A stretch of 64,000 nt of DNA from Mycobacterium yunnanensis (GCF_025823185.1 NZ_JACKVK010000008.1:605472-669471); one strand, 5' to 3'. Shown: positions 51,982-62,533, numbered from the stretch's first letter. Notes: a model not told the origin generated them from the letters alone. Numbers and translations: made by a program.

Positions 51982-52149
51982 GTGGCCTCGAGTACAGACG
52001 TACGGCCCAAGATCACCTTGGCGTGCGAGGTGTGCAAGCACCGGAACTACATCACCAAGAAGAACCGGCGCAACGATCCCGACCGCCTCGAGATCAAGAA
52101 GTTCTGCCCGAACTGCGGCACCCACCGTCCGCACAAGGAATCGCGCTAG
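51982..52149 (+). CDS. rpmG: 50S ribosomal protein L33
   Basis: 55 residues, too short for routine gene finding but unmistakable: [20 protein letters not shown] and [17 protein letters not shown]. Two CxxC pairs make it the zinc-binding (C+) form of L33. The zinc-free paralogue made under zinc starvation lies elsewhere in mycobacteria. GTG start with AGAAGGACG upstream. It follows tRNA-Met by 39 bp and leads into hadA, as in M. tuberculosis. Confidence 0.96.
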   Translation: MASSTDVRPKITLACEVCKHRNYITKKNRRNDPDRLEIKKFCPNCGTHRPHKESR

Positions 52150-52199
52150 GGACGACGCCCGGGCCGCTGGCTCGGGGTTGACCGACAAGGAACCCATTC

Positions 52200-52676
52200 G
52201 TGCCGCTGTCTCCAGAGATCGTCGGGAAGCACTACCGTCATCCCGACTTCTACGAAGTGGGCCGTGAGAAGGTTCGTGAGTACGCCAGCGCGATCAAGAA
52301 CGACGACGCGGTCTACCACGACGAGGGTGCCGCAGGCGCGCATGGTCATTCGGCGCTGCTGGCGCCCCTGACGTTCATGTCGGTGTTCGGCTACACCGCG
52401 CAGGTCGCCTTCTTCGAGAGCGTCAACGTCGGCATCACCGACGCGCAGATCGTCCAGGTCGACCAGGAGTTCAAGTTCCTGCAGACGGTGAAGGTGGGCG
52501 ACCGGCTCTTCTGCGACGTGTACGCACATTCCTACCGGCAGGCGCACGGCACCGACATCATCGTGTTGAAGACCATGATCACCACCGATGACGACGAGGT
52601 CGTATTGGAGACGTACACGACCCTGGCTGGTCGTGCAGACGAGAGTGGAGAGGGCTTTTCCAATGGCGCTACGTGA
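52200..52676 (+). CDS. hadA: (3R)-hydroxyacyl-ACP dehydratase subunit HadA
   Basis: 158 residues. It matches mycobacterial HadA from end to end: IVGKHYRHPDFYEVGREKVR, LLAPLTFMSVFGYTAQVAFF, IVQVDQEFKFLQTVKVGDRL and ending GRADESGEGFSNGA. HadA is the non-catalytic hot-dog subunit that shapes the substrate channel. With HadB it dehydrates 3-hydroxyacyl-AcpM in the FAS-II cycle that builds meromycolic acids. It is part of the target of thiacetazone and isoxyl. GTG start; overlaps hadB by 14 bp. Confidence 0.97.
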   Translation: MPLSPEIVGKHYRHPDFYEVGREKVREYASAIKNDDAVYHDEGAAGAHGHSALLAPLTFMSVFGYTAQVAFFESVNVGITDAQIVQVDQEFKFLQTVKVGDRLFCDVYAHSYRQAHGTDIIVLKTMITTDDDEVVLETYTTLAGRADESGEGFSNGAT

Positions 52677-53091
52677 GTTCAGCTCGGTCAAGGTTGGTGA
52701 CGAGCTCCCCGAGCGCGTCATCCCCCTGACTCGGATGGACCTGGTCAACTACGCCGGTGTCTCCGGTGACCTGAACCCGATCCACTGGGACGACGACATC
52801 GCCAAGCAGGTCGGCCTCGACACCGCGATCGCGCACGGGATGCTGACCATGGGTCTCGGTGGCGGGTACGTCACCTCTTGGATCGGTGACCCGGCCGCGG
52901 TCACCGAGTACAACGTGCGGTTCACCGCCGTCGTCCCCGTGCCCAACGACGGCGTCGGCGCCGAGATCGTCTTCAACGGACGCGTGAAGTCGGTCGACCC
53001 GGAGGCCAAGTCGGTCGTCATCGCGCTTTCGGCCACCACCGGCGGCAAGAAGATCTTCGGGCGGGCGACCGCTACGGCGAAGTTGGCGTAA
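52663..53091 (+). CDS. hadB: (3R)-hydroxyacyl-ACP dehydratase catalytic subunit HadB
   Basis: 142 residues. The active-site stretch YAGVSGDLNPIHWDDDIAKQ contains the catalytic Asp and His of the hot-dog (MaoC-like) hydratase motif. The rest, LDTAIAHGMLTMGLGGGYVT and NVRFTAVVPVPNDG, is typical. HadB pairs with HadA or HadC for different chain lengths in FAS-II and is the essential member. Its ATG lies inside the 3' end of hadA. Confidence 0.97.
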   Translation: MALREFSSVKVGDELPERVIPLTRMDLVNYAGVSGDLNPIHWDDDIAKQVGLDTAIAHGMLTMGLGGGYVTSWIGDPAAVTEYNVRFTAVVPVPNDGVGAEIVFNGRVKSVDPEAKSVVIALSATTGGKKIFGRATATAKLA

Positions 53092-53093
53092 CC

Positions 53094-53603
53094 GTGGCGC
53101 TCAAGACAGACATCCGGGGCATGGTCTGGAAGTACCCGGACACCTTCGTCGTCGGCCGTGAACAGGTGCGGCAGTACGCCTCGGCGGTGAAGGCCAACGA
53201 CCCCGCGACCGTCGACGAGGCCGCCGCCTCGGAACTCGGTCACGACGCGCTCATCGCCCCGCCCACGTTCGCGGCCATCTTCGCGGTGATGATCCAGAAC
53301 CACTTCTTCCAGCACGTGGACATCGGACTGGAGACGCTGCAGATTCTGCAGGTCGACCAGAAGTTCCTTTTCCATCGCCCCATTCGGGTCGGTGACGAGC
53401 TGACCGGGACCATGCACATCGAGTCGGTCGACGAACGCTTCGGGGCCGACATCGTGACCACCCGCAACGTCTGCGCCGAACTCGACGGCACCGTCGTCAT
53501 GGAAGCGTTCACCACGCTGATGGGTCACGAGGGCGACAATTCGGTGTCGATGAAGTGGGACGCGGCGAGCGGTCAGGTCATTCGGACCGCCACCGCGGAT
53601 TAG
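53094..53603 (+). CDS. hadC: (3R)-hydroxyacyl-ACP dehydratase subunit HadC
   Basis: 169 residues, a paralogue of HadA (FVVGREQVRQYASAVKANDP, LIAPPTFAAIFAVMIQNHFF, ILQVDQKFLFHRPIRVGDEL). HadBC handles the later, longer meromycolate intermediates (established in M. tuberculosis). It starts at GTG 2 bp after hadB. After it comes a 151-bp spacer before tRNA-Trp, with a possible promoter around TTGTACACT at about 53620. Confidence 0.96.
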   Translation: MALKTDIRGMVWKYPDTFVVGREQVRQYASAVKANDPATVDEAAASELGHDALIAPPTFAAIFAVMIQNHFFQHVDIGLETLQILQVDQKFLFHRPIRVGDELTGTMHIESVDERFGADIVTTRNVCAELDGTVVMEAFTTLMGHEGDNSVSMKWDAASGQVIRTATAD

Positions 53604-53754
53604 TAACTCGCAATAGGGCCGTTGTACACTCGGTCCTCGGGGTTCTGCCCAATCATGCGCGCTGTCCGTCGGTTACTGATCGACCGATCGGGGAGCGCGT
53701 GAATTGTGTAAGACCCCGGAACGTGGATGGTGCTGCCAACAGTTCCGTCTGTGA

Positions 53755-53827
<73 letters not shown>

Positions 53828-53891
53828 CTCCACTGACCCAAAGCGTGGACACTGGAAGGTGACCACCAAGGAAACCGACGAAAGGCATGCG

Positions 53892-54359
53892 GTGAGCGAC
53901 GATCGCAACGGTGCCGGCTCACCAGTCGACGACGCGGACTCCGACGTCGTCGACGTCGAGTCGACTGCCGAAGAGCTCGGCGTGACCGGTACCCGCAGCC
54001 AGACGGCCGTGGCGACCCGTCCGCAGCGGCCCACCGGCAAGCGCACCCGTCGCCCGGTCACCGGGACCGCCGCCGGCGCCGAGCCCGAGGCGAAGACGGA
54101 CTCGGACGACACCAAGTCCGGCGACGTCAAGAAGCCCAAGACCGACAAGAAGCAGTCGGGCCCGTCACGCAACCCGTTCCTGTACGTCGTGAACTTCCTG
54201 AAGCAGGTCGTGGCCGAGCTCCGCAAGGTGATCTGGCCCAACCGCAAGCAGATGATCAGCTACACGACCGTGGTGCTGGTGTTCCTGGCGTTCATGGTCT
54301 CGCTGATCGGCGGCGTCGATCTGGGCCTGGCCAAACTCGTGACGTTGGTCTTCGGCTGA
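53892..54359 (+). CDS. secE: Preprotein translocase subunit SecE
   Basis: 155 residues. A long charged, disordered N-terminal half (Thr, Lys, Asp, Arg) is typical of actinobacterial SecE. The conserved end is NPFLYVVNFLKQVVAELRKV, then IWPNRKQMISYTTVVLVFLA with a single membrane helix. SecE clamps SecY in the protein-export channel. GTG 53892 is preferred: it has an AAAGG six bases upstream and matches the N-terminus of M. tuberculosis SecE as remembered. Earlier in-frame starts run back through tRNA-Trp. Confidence 0.95.
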   Translation: MSDDRNGAGSPVDDADSDVVDVESTAEELGVTGTRSQTAVATRPQRPTGKRTRRPVTGTAAGAEPEAKTDSDDTKSGDVKKPKTDKKQSGPSRNPFLYVVNFLKQVVAELRKVIWPNRKQMISYTTVVLVFLAFMVSLIGGVDLGLAKLVTLVFG

Positions 54360-54403
54360 CGAGGCCGCCACGCACGCGAGCGAAAGAATCTAGAGAGGAC
54401 TGA

Positions 54404-55255
<852 letters not shown>

Positions 55256-55283
55256 GTACAACGAGAACAGGAAAGAACACGTC

Positions 55284-55715
55284 ATGCCCCCCAAGAAGAA
55301 GAAGGTCACTGGGCTGATCAAGCTGCAGGTCCAGGCTGGTGCGGCCAACCCCGCCCCGCCCATCGGCCCCGCGCTCGGTCAGCACGGCGTCAACATCATG
55401 GAATTCTGCAAGGCGTACAACGCCGCGACGGAATCCCAGCGTGGCAACGTCATCCCCGTGGAGATCACGGTCTACGAGGACCGCAGCTTCACGTTCGTGC
55501 TGAAGACCCCGCCCGCCGCCAAGCTGCTGCTCAAGGCCGCTGGTGTGCAGAAGGGTTCCGGCGAGCCGCACAAGACCAAGGTCGCCAAGGTGACCTGGGA
55601 TCAGATCCGCGAGATCGCGGAGCAGAAGAAGGAAGACCTCAACGCCAACGACATCGACGCCGCGGCAAAGATCATCGCAGGCACCGCCCGTTCGATGGGC
55701 ATCACGGTCTCCTAG
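55284..55715 (+). CDS. rplK: 50S ribosomal protein L11
   Basis: 143 residues. [40 protein letters not shown] and [20 protein letters not shown] are L11 landmarks. It binds 23S rRNA at the GTPase centre and is needed for the RelA-type stringent response. ATG with AGGAAAGAA upstream, 28 bp after nusG. Confidence 0.98.
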   Translation: MPPKKKKVTGLIKLQVQAGAANPAPPIGPALGQHGVNIMEFCKAYNAATESQRGNVIPVEITVYEDRSFTFVLKTPPAAKLLLKAAGVQKGSGEPHKTKVAKVTWDQIREIAEQKKEDLNANDIDAAAKIIAGTARSMGITVS

Positions 55716-55792
55716 GCAGTACCCCGCTAGACGTGGGAGGGCCCGCTTCGGCCCGCACCTAACCACGACCCAACGCACGTGATTGGAATCCA

Positions 55793-56500
55793 ATGAGCAA
55801 GACAAGCAAGGCATACCGCGAAGCCGCCGAGAAGGTCGACCGCGACAACCTGTACACGCCGCTCGAGGCCGCCAAGCTGGCCAAGGAGACGTCGTCGAAG
55901 AAGCAGGACGCCACCGTCGAGGTCGCGATCCGCCTGGGCGTCGACCCCCGCAAGGCCGACCAGATGGTGCGTGGCACCGTCAACCTGCCGCACGGCACGG
56001 GCAAGACCGCGCGCGTCATCGTGTTCGCCGTCGGCGACAAGGCCGAGGCCGCCGTGGCCGCCGGTGCCGACGAGGTGGGCAGCGACGACCTGATCGAGCG
56101 CATCCAGGGCGGGTTCCTGGACTTCGACGCCGCCATCGCGACGCCCGACCAGATGGCCAAGGTCGGCAAGATCGCCCGCGTCCTCGGACCGCGTGGCCTG
56201 ATGCCCAACCCGAAGACCGGCACCGTCACCCCCGACGTGGCCAAGGCCGTGCAGGACATCAAGGGCGGCAAGATCAACTTCCGCGTCGACAAGCAGGCCA
56301 ACCTGCACTTCGTCATCGGCAAGGCGTCCTTCGACGAGAAGTCGCTCGCCGAGAACTACGGTGCCGCGATCGACGAGATCATGCGCGCCAAGCCGTCGTC
56401 GTCGAAGGGCCGTTACCTGAAGAAGGTCACCGTCTCGACCACGACCGGCCCCGGCATCCAGGTGGATCCGGCCGTCACGCGTAACTTCGCGGAGGCGTAG
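55793..56500 (+). CDS. rplA: 50S ribosomal protein L1
   Basis: 235 residues with typical L1 blocks: [60 protein letters not shown] and [21 protein letters not shown]1 forms the mobile L1 stalk at the ribosomal E site and represses its own operon in many bacteria. A strong intrinsic terminator follows 35 bp after its stop. Confidence 0.98.
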   Translation: MSKTSKAYREAAEKVDRDNLYTPLEAAKLAKETSSKKQDATVEVAIRLGVDPRKADQMVRGTVNLPHGTGKTARVIVFAVGDKAEAAVAAGADEVGSDDLIERIQGGFLDFDAAIATPDQMAKVGKIARVLGPRGLMPNPKTGTVTPDVAKAVQDIKGGKINFRVDKQANLHFVIGKASFDEKSLAENYGAAIDEIMRAKPSSSKGRYLKKVTVSTTTGPGIQVDPAVTRNFAEA

Positions 56501-56534
56501 GCCGCCAGGCGTAAAACTCACGGCATCGAGCACG

Positions 56535-56565
56535 CCCCCGACACCCTCGCGGTGTCGGGGGTTTT
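56535..56565 (+). terminator. Intrinsic terminator after rplA
   Basis: CCCCCGACACC, a 5-base loop, GGTGTCGGGGG, then TTTT. An 11-bp GC-rich stem with a short T tract, closing the secE-nusG-rplK-rplA transcript. It may also serve the convergent fcl gene. Confidence 0.9.
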
Positions 56566-56611
56566 GCTTCGGGCAGGGTTGACGTGCGTTGTTTACCAAG
56601 CGTTCGGCGCG

Positions 56612-57589
56612 TTACTTCTCACGCAGCGAGCCGATATGGTCTCGGTACCACGCCACTGTGCGCTCTAGGCCCTCCGACAACGGAATCTTCGAGGTCCATC
56701 CTGCCCGCGCGAGCTTCGAGACGTCGAGGAGTTTCTGGGGAGTCCCATCGGGCTTCGTTGTGTCCCACTCGGTCTCACCGGTGTAACCGACGACGGACGC
56801 AACAGTCTCGGCGATCTCACGGATCGTCACGTCGGTTCCGCTGCCGACGTTGACCTGGTCGGGCCCGTCGAAGTGTTCGAGCAGGTGCAAACATGCGTCA
56901 GCCATGTCGTCCGCATGCAGGAATTCACGTCGCGGTGAACCCGAGCCCCAGTTGACCACCGACGCCGCGCCCGACGCGACCGCCTCGTCGTAGCGTCGGA
57001 TCAGTGCGGGTAGCACGTGGGAACCCGCGGGCGAGAAGTTGTCGTTCGGCCCGTAGAGGTTGGTTGGCATCGCCGAGATCCATGGCAAGCCATACTGTCT
57101 TCGCACCGACTGCACGTGAAGGATTCCAGCGATCTTGGCGATCGCGTATGCGTCGTTGGTCGGCTCGAGGTGGCCGGTGAGCAGTGATTCCTCGCGGATC
57201 GGCTGTTCGGCGAACTTCGGGTAGATGCAAGAGGATCCGAGGAACAGCAATCGTTCGACGTCGACCTGACGAGACGCATCGAGGACGTTGACCTGAATCC
57301 GGATGTTGTCGCTGAGAAAGTCCACTGGGTAGGTGCTGTTCGCCATGATCCCGCCGACCTTCGCAGCGGCAAGGACGACATATCTTGGCTTGAGTTCGGC
57401 GAAGAAGCCGAGGACGGCGTCGCGATTCTTCAGGTCGAGTTCGGCTGACGTCCTACCGACGATGTTCTCGAAACCCGCGGATTCGAGTCGGCGCACGATC
57501 GCAGAGCCAACGAGGCCGCGATGGCCGGCAACATAGAAAGTTGCCTCACGGTTAAGTTCTCCCGGTGAAAAGTCGTGCGCAACCGTCAT
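56612..57589 (-). CDS. fcl: GDP-L-fucose synthase
   Basis: 325 residues, extended SDR. The N-terminus [20 protein letters not shown], the [20 protein letters not shown] block (Ser of the active site) and AYAIAKIAG (YxxxK), then [20 protein letters not shown] and [20 protein letters not shown], are diagnostic. It epimerises and reduces GDP-4-keto-6-deoxymannose to GDP-L-fucose. It overlaps gmd by ATGA. In other mycobacteria these genes supply deoxy sugars for glycopeptidolipids or surface glycans. Confidence 0.95.
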   Translation of the reverse strand: MTVAHDFSPGELNREATFYVAGHRGLVGSAIVRRLESAGFENIVGRTSAELDLKNRDAVLGFFAELKPRYVVLAAAKVGGIMANSTYPVDFLSDNIRIQVNVLDASRQVDVERLLFLGSSCIYPKFAEQPIREESLLTGHLEPTNDAYAIAKIAGILHVQSVRRQYGLPWISAMPTNLYGPNDNFSPAGSHVLPALIRRYDEAVASGAASVVNWGSGSPRREFLHADDMADACLHLLEHFDGPDQVNVGSGTDVTIREIAETVASVVGYTGETEWDTTKPDGTPQKLLDVSKLARAGWTSKIPLSEGLERTVAWYRDHIGSLREK

Positions 57590-58641
57590 TCAGCCGCTCC
57601 GACACTGACATCGTCGGTTCTCCAGGACTCAAGATGCACTGTGTCGATCCAGGGGCTACCGGAATGCGCGAGAGCCTCGACATCGGCGTCAACCATAAGG
57701 CGCGCCAATTCTCGGCCGTGAATAGTCGGAACCCAACCCAGTTTGTCGCGTGCTCGCGAGGCGTCGCCGATGAGTGAGTCGACCTCGGTGGCGCGCAGGT
57801 AGCGCTCGTCGAACCGGACATGGTCCTCCCAACTGAGCCCCACATGCCCGAAGGCGATCTCCAAGAATTCGCGAACGGTGAATCCCTCGTTCGTGGCGAG
57901 GACGTAGTCGTCCGGTTCGTCGGCCTGCAGCATTCGCCACATGCCTTCAACGTATTCGGCGGCATACCCCCAGTCGCGTACCGCGTCGAGATTGCCCATG
58001 TAGAGAAAGTCCTGCTGGCCCGCCTTGATGGCGGCAACGGCACGGGTGATCTTTCGGGTAACGAACGTCTCGCCGCGCCGCGGTGATTCGTGGTTGAACA
58101 GGATTCCGTTGGCCGCGAAGATGCCGTAGGCCTCGCGGTAGTTCCTCGTAATCCAGTAGCTGTACAGCTTGGCAGCCCCGTAGGGAGAGCGCGGATAGAA
58201 CGGGGTGTTCTCGTTCTGAGGTGGCGGCGTTGCCCCGTACATCTCTGACGACGATGCCTGATAGAAACGGGTCTCGATGCCCGAGAGCCGCACGGCCTCG
58301 AGCATACGGATCGTGCCAGTTCCAGTGGTGTCGGCAGTGTGTTCGGGTTCGTCGAAGGAGACTCGCACATGGGACTGCGCCGCGAGATTATAGACCTCGT
58401 CGGGTTCAATGGCAGCGAGCAACGTCACCAATCTAGCGCCGTCGCTGAGGTCCCCATAATGGAGGAACAACTTGGCGTCGGGTGAGTGTGGATCGACATA
58501 GAGGTGGTCGATTCGTGACGTATTGAACGTCGACGCACGACGGATTAGCCCGTGGACTTCATAACCCTTGCCGAGCAGCAGTTCCGCAAGGTACGAGCCG
58601 TCCTGGCCGGTAATTCCGGTGATCAGCGCGCGCTTGGTCAT
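57586..58641 (-). CDS. gmd: GDP-mannose 4,6-dehydratase
   Basis: 351 residues. [60 protein letters not shown] and [20 protein letters not shown] identify GMD. It makes GDP-4-keto-6-deoxy-D-mannose, which Fcl then turns into GDP-fucose. ATG 58641 is chosen by homology; 15 further codons upstream lack support. No fucosyltransferase is adjacent, so the product may feed the polysaccharide locus 8 kb upstream or genes outside the window. Confidence 0.96.
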   Translation of the reverse strand: MTKRALITGITGQDGSYLAELLLGKGYEVHGLIRRASTFNTSRIDHLYVDPHSPDAKLFLHYGDLSDGARLVTLLAAIEPDEVYNLAAQSHVRVSFDEPEHTADTTGTGTIRMLEAVRLSGIETRFYQASSSEMYGATPPPQNENTPFYPRSPYGAAKLYSYWITRNYREAYGIFAANGILFNHESPRRGETFVTRKITRAVAAIKAGQQDFLYMGNLDAVRDWGYAAEYVEGMWRMLQADEPDDYVLATNEGFTVREFLEIAFGHVGLSWEDHVRFDERYLRATEVDSLIGDASRARDKLGWVPTIHGRELARLMVDADVEALAHSGSPWIDTVHLESWRTDDVSVGAAE

Positions 58642-59013
58642 CGACGCCCCTTGCGGATTGCGGCTTCGCAGCGATGCGGCCCCCATACAGAGAATTGCGG
58701 GCGGCGCATAGGCCTACCCCTAGACTCCAGCCGACATTTCATGAACTTAAATCCCCCCGACATTTCATGAACTTAAATCCCCCGGTGGTACAGACCCTGC
58801 TCTATGGCCTGTCGATGGACAGTACCGCAACGCGCAGAGGCACACAGGGCTGGCGATGGCGGTGTCAGGTGTTCGTTGAGATTTGAATTTGGTCAGCTTG
58901 TTTCGGGCTTTCACCGCCGGTTCACTGCGACATTCGGACCGCGATGGAGGTCGGCAGCGCATTCCCCAGGTACGCGGGGGCAATTGTCAGCCAAGGTGCC
59001 GATAGTGGGGTGC
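58642..59013. other. 372-bp region with a 26-bp tandem repeat and a promoter-like end
   Basis: No gene is supported. It holds the tandem repeat at 58731-58782 and, near its right end, a -10-like GATAGT (about 59001) close to the DUF1800 start. It must contain the promoter of gmd-fcl on the other strand. Confidence 0.55.
58731..58782. repeat. Two exact tandem copies of a 26-bp AT-richer unit
   Basis: The unit starts CCGACATTTCATGAACTTAA and ends ATCCCC; the second copy begins at 58757 with no gap. It is clearly AT-richer than its surroundings and lies about 90 bp upstream of gmd. It may be a regulator binding array or a simple slippage product. Confidence 0.85.
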
Positions 59014-60324
59014 ATGCAGTCACCGCGGTGGATCACCACGGCCCGCGTGCTGCGCCGCGCGGGGTTCGGGGCCAGCGGTCCGCAGATCGACGCGCTCACC
59101 GGGCAGGATCTCTCGACCTACCTCGACACGGCGTTGGCGTCGGACCCGGATCAGGACCCCGGCGCCCTGGCCACCCCGTTGCCACAGCTGTCCCCGCCGA
59201 CGCCGCCGGGCAAGAACGCCAGTCAGGACGTCCATGCCCGATACAACCACCAGCTTTCCGAGGACGCGACCAGTCTGACGGCGTGGTGGGTGAACCGCAT
59301 GGTGGCAGTGGAGCAACCGCTGCACGAGAAGCTGACCCTGTTGTGGCACAACCACTTCGCCACCTCGGCGACCAAAGTAAAGGTCGCGGCGTTCATGGCC
59401 GCGCAGAATCAGAAGCTCCGCACATTGAACCGGGGGGACTTCCGCGCCCTGGCGTACGCGATGTTGACCGATGCGGCGATGCTGCGCTGGCTCGACGGCC
59501 AAGACAACACCGCCAAGGCGGCCAACGAGAACCTCTCCCGAGAATTCATGGAGCTCTTCGCCCTGGGGCACGGCAACGGATACACCGAGGACGACGTACG
59601 CGTGGGCGCGAGGGCGCTGACCGGTTGGACCATCGGACACGACGGCACGACGCAACTGGTCGCCAATCGTCACGACGCTGCAGAGAAGACGCTGCTGGGT
59701 GTGAAGGGTGACCTGGGCGCCGCCGACTACTGCGACATCGTACTGGCGCAACCCAATTCGCCGAAGTACGTCGTCGGTCGCCTGTGGCAGCAGCTGGCCG
59801 CCGACGCGGGACCGTCACCGGCCGCGCTGGATCGTGCGGTCGCCGCCTACGGTCCCGGCCGCGACCTGACGGCGGTGACCAAGACGATCCTCACCGACCC
59901 CCAATTCCTCGGCAGCACCAACACCGTCGTGAACACTCCCGTCGAGTGGCTCGTCGGGGTGGTGCGGACGCTGAAGGTACCCGTCGACTCCGGTGCGCAC
60001 GCCAAGACCGTCGCCACGGCGTTGAGAAGCTTGGGTCAGCGGCCGTTCTACCCGCCCGACGTCGGCGGCTGGCCCCACGGCCAACCGTGGCTGTCGACGG
60101 CGACTGCTGGTGTGCGGCTGCGCACCGCGGCCGACTTGGCGAAGTCCGGGAACCTGTCCACCATCGAAGAGGCCGCACCCGGTGACCGCCTCGACGCGAC
60201 GGGCTACCTGATCGGCGTCGGATCGTGGACCGACCAGTCCGCCAAGGCACTCGCACCGATGACGAAGAACCCGCCGCAGTTGCTTGCCGCCGCGGTCAAC
60301 ACCCCCGAATACCTGACCTCCTGA
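59014..60324 (+). CDS. DUF1800 family protein
   Basis: 436 residues. The start ARVLRRAGFGASGPQIDALT and the middle blocks LTLLWHNHFATSATKVK, ENLSREFMELFALGHGNGYT and RALTGWTIGHDGT are DUF1800 hallmarks; RPFYPPDVGGWPHGQPWLST closes it. No signal peptide is visible, although its partner has a Tat signal. DUF1800 and DUF1501 genes are found together widely and their role is unknown. Possible co-export as a complex is only a guess. It ends 10 bp before the DUF1501 gene. Confidence 0.9.
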   Translation: MQSPRWITTARVLRRAGFGASGPQIDALTGQDLSTYLDTALASDPDQDPGALATPLPQLSPPTPPGKNASQDVHARYNHQLSEDATSLTAWWVNRMVAVEQPLHEKLTLLWHNHFATSATKVKVAAFMAAQNQKLRTLNRGDFRALAYAMLTDAAMLRWLDGQDNTAKAANENLSREFMELFALGHGNGYTEDDVRVGARALTGWTIGHDGTTQLVANRHDAAEKTLLGVKGDLGAADYCDIVLAQPNSPKYVVGRLWQQLAADAGPSPAALDRAVAAYGPGRDLTAVTKTILTDPQFLGSTNTVVNTPVEWLVGVVRTLKVPVDSGAHAKTVATALRSLGQRPFYPPDVGGWPHGQPWLSTATAGVRLRTAADLAKSGNLSTIEEAAPGDRLDATGYLIGVGSWTDQSAKALAPMTKNPPQLLAAAVNTPEYLTS

Positions 60325-60334
60325 CGAGACCGAG

Positions 60335-61528
60335 ATGCCTGAACTCACCCGCCGCAGATTCCTCATCGCCAGCATCGGCACCGCCGGCCTGTTGTCCGGC
60401 GCCGCTGCCATCGGATGGCCCGAACTGCAGAGGGCGGCCCACGATCGTCCGCTCGCCGATGGCACCGGCATCCTCGTCCTGGTCACGATGTACGGCGGCA
60501 ACGACGGCCTCAACACCCTGATTCCCTACGCGGACAACGCCTATCACGACAAGCGCCCCGAGCTGGCCTACGCCCCGGAGGAGGTGCTGCACCTCGACGA
60601 CCAGCTGGGGCTCAACCCGGCCATGAAGGGCATGGCCACGGCGTGGGGTGACGGCACGCTGGCGATCGTGCGCGGGGTGAGCTACCCCAAGCCCGACCAC
60701 AGCCACTTCCGGTCGATGGACATCTGGCAGACCGCCTCCCCGGCCGAGCCGGTGTCGACCGGCTGGATCGGACGGTGGTTGGACGCCACCGGTGACGACC
60801 CGTTGCGTGCGGTCAACATCGGCGGAGTGCTGCCGCCGCTGGCGGTCGGGGCCAAGGCCACCGCGGCAGCGCTGTCGCCGTCGGGGCTGGCGCCCGCGCA
60901 GTTCGACGCGACCATGGCGGCGCTGGGCGTCGACGACCCCCACGACACCCCTGCGATGTCGATGGTGCGGACGGCCTACCGCGCCACGCAGACCGCCGAC
61001 AAGACGTTCGGCGGCTTCGAGTCGGGGAAGGCCAAGAACGCGGCGATCCGTGGCAATTCGTTGGCCGAGCAGCTGACCGTGGTCGCCCAGTGCGTCAAGG
61101 CGGTCGTCCCCACGCGGGTCTACATGGTGCAGCTCGGCGGATTCGACACCCATGCCGACGAGCGCGGCACCCAGCAGCGACAACTGCAGACCCTCGACGA
61201 AGCGCTGACGCCGTTCCTGGCCGACATGGCCGGCGACCCGCACGGCAAGGACGTGGTGGTGATGGCCTACTCGGAGTTCGGCAGGCGGGTGGCTGCCAAC
61301 GCCTCGCAGGGCACCGACCACGGCACGGCGGGCCCGGTCTTCGTCGCCGGTGCACCGGTCAAGGGCGGCTTCTACGGTGACGAGCCCAGCCTGACCTACC
61401 TGGACGACGGAGACCTGAAGACCACCAGCGACTTTCGCGACGTCTACCACACGCTGCTGGTGCACACCGTAGGTGCCGACCCCGAGCCGTCTGTGGGCGC
61501 CGGGCGCACCGACCTGGGCTTCCTCTAG
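60335..61528 (+). CDS. DUF1501 family protein (Tat-exported)
   Basis: 397 residues. A twin-arginine signal is plain: LTRRRFLIASIGTAGLLSGA. The mature part has ILVLVTMYGGNDGLNTLIPY and YPKPDHSHFRSMDIWQTASP; later come LGGFDTHADERGTQQRQLQT and GTDHGTAGPVFVAGAPV. The His/Asp-rich blocks resemble the alkaline-phosphatase/sulfatase superfamily, to which DUF1501 is related, so a metal-dependent hydrolase is possible. It is co-transcribed with the DUF1800 gene. It converges with the EEP gene, 9 bp apart. Confidence 0.9.
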   Translation: MPELTRRRFLIASIGTAGLLSGAAAIGWPELQRAAHDRPLADGTGILVLVTMYGGNDGLNTLIPYADNAYHDKRPELAYAPEEVLHLDDQLGLNPAMKGMATAWGDGTLAIVRGVSYPKPDHSHFRSMDIWQTASPAEPVSTGWIGRWLDATGDDPLRAVNIGGVLPPLAVGAKATAAALSPSGLAPAQFDATMAALGVDDPHDTPAMSMVRTAYRATQTADKTFGGFESGKAKNAAIRGNSLAEQLTVVAQCVKAVVPTRVYMVQLGGFDTHADERGTQQRQLQTLDEALTPFLADMAGDPHGKDVVVMAYSEFGRRVAANASQGTDHGTAGPVFVAGAPVKGGFYGDEPSLTYLDDGDLKTTSDFRDVYHTLLVHTVGADPEPSVGAGRTDLGFL

Positions 61529-61537
61529 TCCGTCTGG

Positions 61538-62533
61538 TCAGCCAGCCGGCACCATGACCGTGACGAGCAGCGCCCGGTGGTCGGTGCCCGGCAGCTTCTC
61601 GGTCGCGGTGGAGACACCGGTGGCGTTGCGCGTCAGGACATGGTCGATGCCGAGCACCGGCGGGTACGGCTTGTCGGCGGGGTAGGTGAAGTTGCGGCCC
61701 GAGCCCGACTGCGCGGTGGCGTCCTGGTAGCCGTTGGTGAGCAACTGACGATACGGACGCATGTCGATCGTGGAGTTGAAGTCACCGCCGACGATGACTG
61801 CTCCGTCGCCGGCCTCGGTTGCTACTCGGCTGAGCGCGTCCGGGAACTTCGCGATGTCGCTCTGCCAGCCGCTGATGGGCCGCGGCCAGGGGGCGTCGAG
61901 GTGGACGGTGAGCAACGAGACGTCGCGGTCGACGCCGGGGACCCGGATCTTCGCGCTGACCATGGCGAGTCGGTAGCCCGGGATAAGGGTGGAGATCGTG
62001 ATGGGGTGCCGGCTGTAGATGCCCACGCCCGCCGCCACCGGTCGCGCGTCGAGGGCCTGGTACGGGAAGGTGTCGCGGATGCCCGCGTCGGCCAGGCCGC
62101 GGGCCGCCTCCGGGGTCAGCTCTTGCACCATCAGGACGTCCGCGTCGCGGGCGGCGGACTCGGCGACGGCTTCCGGCTCGGCCAGGCCGTAGAGCATGTT
62201 GACCGTCATCGTCCGGACGGCGACCGATCCTCGCTCGGGGGTGGCGGCGAGGAACCACGGCACCTGAAGGGCGACCAGCGTGGCGGTGAGCAGCGCGGCG
62301 ACGGCGGCGAGGACCCACCGCCGCACCCAGGCCAGCACCAGAAGGGCGACGGGTGCGGCGAGCATCAGGTACGGAGCGGCGATGACCAGGTATAGCACCG
62401 GGTGGCTGGGGATGGGCGTGAAACTCACGGCGAGGGCTGCCGCGGCGGCGAGGAGGAGGCCGACGCCTAGCCAAGTGGCGGCGACGCGACGTGCGGTGGT
62501 CAGGCTTCCTCCTCGAATGGCGTCATGCCGCAC
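61538..62533 (-). CDS. Endonuclease/exonuclease/phosphatase-family membrane protein
   Basis: About 331 residues. Three N-terminal membrane helices (about 16-100) precede an EEP domain: VRTMTVNMLYG, ADVLMVQELTPEAA, VIVGGDFNSTIDMRPYR, GIDHVLTRN and GTDHRALLVTV supply the Asn, Glu, Asp/Asn and Asp-His residues of the DNase I-like active site. The domain should face outside the membrane and hydrolyse a phosphodiester or lipid phosphate. The start is uncertain: GTG 62533 is used, while an unusual CTG at 62503 has a strong AGGAGGA before it. Divergent from the VanX-like gene, 67 bp apart. Confidence 0.85.
   Translation of the reverse strand: MRHDAIRGGSLTTARRVAATWLGVGLLLAAAAALAVSFTPIPSHPVLYLVIAAPYLMLAAPVALLVLAWVRRWVLAAVAALLTATLVALQVPWFLAATPERGSVAVRTMTVNMLYGLAEPEAVAESAARDADVLMVQELTPEAARGLADAGIRDTFPYQALDARPVAAGVGIYSRHPITISTLIPGYRLAMVSAKIRVPGVDRDVSLLTVHLDAPWPRPISGWQSDIAKFPDALSRVATEAGDGAVIVGGDFNSTIDMRPYRQLLTNGYQDATAQSGSGRNFTYPADKPYPPVLGIDHVLTRNATGVSTATEKLPGTDHRALLVTVMVPAG

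Noticed and set aside
58731..58782. CRISPR-like repeat
   Set aside because: Two direct copies with no spacer between them and no cas genes in the window.
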